7,085 nt of DNA, taken from assembly GCA_025350745.1 (NCBI GenBank), contig JANXXG010000222.1, positions 1-7,085 of the forward strand, written 5' to 3'. Shown here one piece after another: positions 5,569 to 7,085 of this stretch. The notes under the pieces are model-generated. The model had not been told where the DNA came from, searched no databases, and saw only the letters and a list, made by a program, of their open reading frames with translations. Every line of letters begins with the position of its first letter. Position 1 is the stretch's first letter. Made by a program: the position numbers and the translations under genes. Source of the DNA: Chloroflexota bacterium (GTDB taxonomy: Bacteria; Chloroflexota; Limnocylindria; P2-11E).

Positions 5569-7082
5569 GCGGTCGCGAACTTCCGCATCGGCGCGATCTC
5601 GTCCCGGTACGCCGCCATCTCCGCCGCACGCCGAGGACCATCCCATCGCGCGACCTGCGCGATCAGATCGGCGATCGCATCGAGGCGATCGAGACCTTGG
5701 CAGGCCGAAAGGCCGACCGCCGTGCGCCGCAGCAGCACGTCACCGATCGTGACGGCCCACTCGTCGCGCACGGCGCGGACGACTTCCGCGCGGGTCGTCG
5801 AGGCGTGCTCGCAGACCGGTGCGCCAAGGGCGGGATCGCCAGCGACGATCGCGTCGAGCACCCGCTGGGGGCCGTTGCCAGCTCCGGGCAGGACGCGCTC
5901 CGCGGTCGTGCTCGGGGTCGCGGAGCCAAGCCGCTTCGCGACGACGTCGGCGACCTCCTCCGCGATGAGCCGGTAGGCGGTGATCTTTCCGCCGATGACC
6001 GAGAGCACACCGGGAACGCCGTCCGCCCGCTGATGATCGAGGAGCGCGTGCTTTCGCGAGACCTCGCCCTCCGACACGCCCTCGACCCGCACGAGCGCCC
6101 GCACACCGGCCCAGGTGAAGTGGATGCGATCGAGCGACGCCCGCGGGAACGCCCGGGCGGCCTCGGAGCGCAGATAGGCGACGTCGTCCTCCGATGCCTC
6201 CGCGTCTGCCGGGTCGCCCGCGTAGTCGGTGTCGGTGGTACCGACGATCGTGTAGCCGTTCCACGGAAGCACGAAGAAAAGCCTGCCGTCGCGCTTTGCG
6301 AACAGCACGTGGGCCTGTTCGGTCGCGTGCGGGATCACCAGGTGCGTCCCTTTCGTCAGGCGGAGCAAGGGCTTCCCGTTCCCGCGAAGCGGACCGACCG
6401 TCTGATCGAGCCACGCGCCGGTGGCATTCACGGTGTACCGCGCGCGGATCTCGAGATCGCCCCCGCCGATGTTGTCGTGGACGCGCGCGCCCACGACGCG
6501 GACGCCGTCCGTGTCACGAAGGTAGCTCGTCGCGCGCGCGTGGTTCAGGATCAGCGCGCCGTTGGCCGCTGCGTCGATGGCGTTCTCGACGACCAGCCGT
6601 TCGACGAATGGGACCTGGGCGTCATAGAAACGCCACGACCCGGAGAGGCCGTCCGGATCGAGGTTGGGCTCCGCCGCGAGCGTGTCGGCGCGGCCGAGGC
6701 GAAGCCGTTTGGGGAGGCTCTTGTCGAGCGACAGCAGGTCGTACAGGAACATCCCGACGCGCAGCTTCAGCCGATAGAACGGCGTCGGCCTATAGAGCGG
6801 CAGGAGGAACGCGAGCGGGAACACCAGGTGCGGAGCGATGCGGAGAAGCGTCTCCCGCTCGCGCATGTCGCTTCGCACGAGGCCGAAATCAAAGAGCTCG
6901 AGATAGCGCAGGCCGCCGTGGATCAGGCGCGTCGGTCGAGAGCTCGTACCGGATGCGAGGTCGTTCTGCTCCACGAGCGCGACGGAGAGCCCACGGAGTG
7001 CGGCGTCGCGCGCGATGCCCGCGCCGACGATCCCACCGCCGATGACGAGGAGATCGACGGTGCGGCCGCCGAGCGACCGCAC
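5565..7082 (-). CDS. glpD: Glycerol-3-phosphate dehydrogenase, FAD-dependent, aerobic type
   Basis: GlpD oxidises glycerol 3-phosphate to dihydroxyacetone phosphate and passes electrons to the quinone pool, as a peripheral inner-membrane flavoprotein. The 505 residues match the size of E. coli GlpD. The FAD dinucleotide-binding motif is 'VIGGGIVGAGIARDAALRG' (13-31), followed by 'SSRPTRLIHGGLRYLE' (47-62), the first family signature. 'TGAWLD' (221-226), 'WAGVRALV' (324-331, with the usual Pro replaced by Ala329) and 'GGKITAYR' (364-371) complete the substrate and flavin site, and residues about 395-500 form the helical DAO C-terminal domain. No glpB or glpC follows, which favours the single-subunit aerobic enzyme over GlpA. 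The start used is GTG at 7082, nine residues before the FAD strand. The frame remains open to the window edge, so an upstream start or a promoter outside the window cannot be excluded. It is the first gene of the glpD-glpK operon. Confidence 0.96.
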   Translation of the reverse strand: MRSLGGRTVDLLVIGGGIVGAGIARDAALRGLSVALVEQNDLASGTSSRPTRLIHGGLRYLELFDFGLVRSDMRERETLLRIAPHLVFPLAFLLPLYRPTPFYRLKLRVGMFLYDLLSLDKSLPKRLRLGRADTLAAEPNLDPDGLSGSWRFYDAQVPFVERLVVENAIDAAANGALILNHARATSYLRDTDGVRVVGARVHDNIGGGDLEIRARYTVNATGAWLDQTVGPLRGNGKPLLRLTKGTHLVIPHATEQAHVLFAKRDGRLFFVLPWNGYTIVGTTDTDYAGDPADAEASEDDVAYLRSEAARAFPRASLDRIHFTWAGVRALVRVEGVSEGEVSRKHALLDHQRADGVPGVLSVIGGKITAYRLIAEEVADVVAKRLGSATPSTTAERVLPGAGNGPQRVLDAIVAGDPALGAPVCEHASTTRAEVVRAVRDEWAVTIGDVLLRRTAVGLSACQGLDRLDAIADLIAQVARWDGPRRAAEMAAYRDEIAPMRKFATA

Positions 7083-7085
7083 CGT

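Noticed and set aside
5569..5646. N-terminal extension of glpK to a start at 5646
   Set aside because: The extra 26 residues have no similarity to glycerol kinases and overlap glpD; the GTG at 5568 fits the family start exactly.
4990..5976. Plus-strand frame of 328 codons antisense to glpK and glpD
   Set aside because: It has low-complexity Arg/Ala/Ser composition with no recognisable motif, and is fully explained by the antisense of conserved genes.
6194..7045. Plus-strand frame of 283 codons antisense to glpD
   Set aside because: Its composition is dominated by Arg, Ala and Gly, typical of a shadow frame; glpD motifs are intact on the other strand.
1..7085. CRISPR arrays, tRNAs, rRNAs, insertion sequences and hairpin-plus-T-run terminators
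   Set aside because: I read both strands and saw no direct-repeat arrays, no transposase-like frames, no terminal inverted repeats and no GC hairpin followed by a T run.

Overview
The window is a compact, GC-rich bacterial segment with strong G/C preference at codon third positions, GTG starts, overlapping genes and almost no intergenic DNA. No rRNA, tRNA, mobile element or CRISPR is present to place it. The composition and gene types fit a high-GC Chloroflexota- or Actinomycetota-like bacterium, but that is only a guess. I see seven protein genes; the genes at both ends may run off the window.

Left part (1-3135). A plus-strand S41 C-terminal-processing peptidase, cut at its 5' end, lies tail-to-tail with a minus-strand pair: an M24 (Xaa-Pro type) metallopeptidase followed by an EamA/DMT drug-metabolite transporter. 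The S41 protein keeps its serine motif but has Cys where the family's catalytic Lys is expected. The transporter frame stays open upstream of its first GTG and encodes a recognisable first membrane helix. Its real start is therefore probably a CTG that overlaps the TGA stop of the peptidase.

Middle (3136-3460). A roughly 120-base divergent spacer carries the ribosome binding site of the M24 gene. It is followed by a small 57-codon plus-strand ORF of unknown function, rich in Cys and His.

Right part (3461-7085). A plus-strand compact glycerophosphodiester phosphodiesterase (GDPD) converges on a minus-strand glpD-glpK operon. GDPD can release glycerol 3-phosphate from phospholipid head groups, GlpK phosphorylates glycerol, and GlpD oxidises glycerol 3-phosphate to dihydroxyacetone phosphate. 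Together they make a small glycerol and glycerophosphodiester catabolic locus. No glpF or glpR-type regulator is visible.

The most unusual structural point is that both convergent gene pairs (S41/EamA and GDPD/GlpK) end in the same palindromic CTAG, which supplies a TAG stop to both strands. The only two CTAG tetramers in the window are these two. I found no convincing previously unknown multi-gene system. The other points of interest are the lysine-less S41 peptidase, the hidden transporter start, the small Cys/His ORF and a possible leaderless GDPD promoter.
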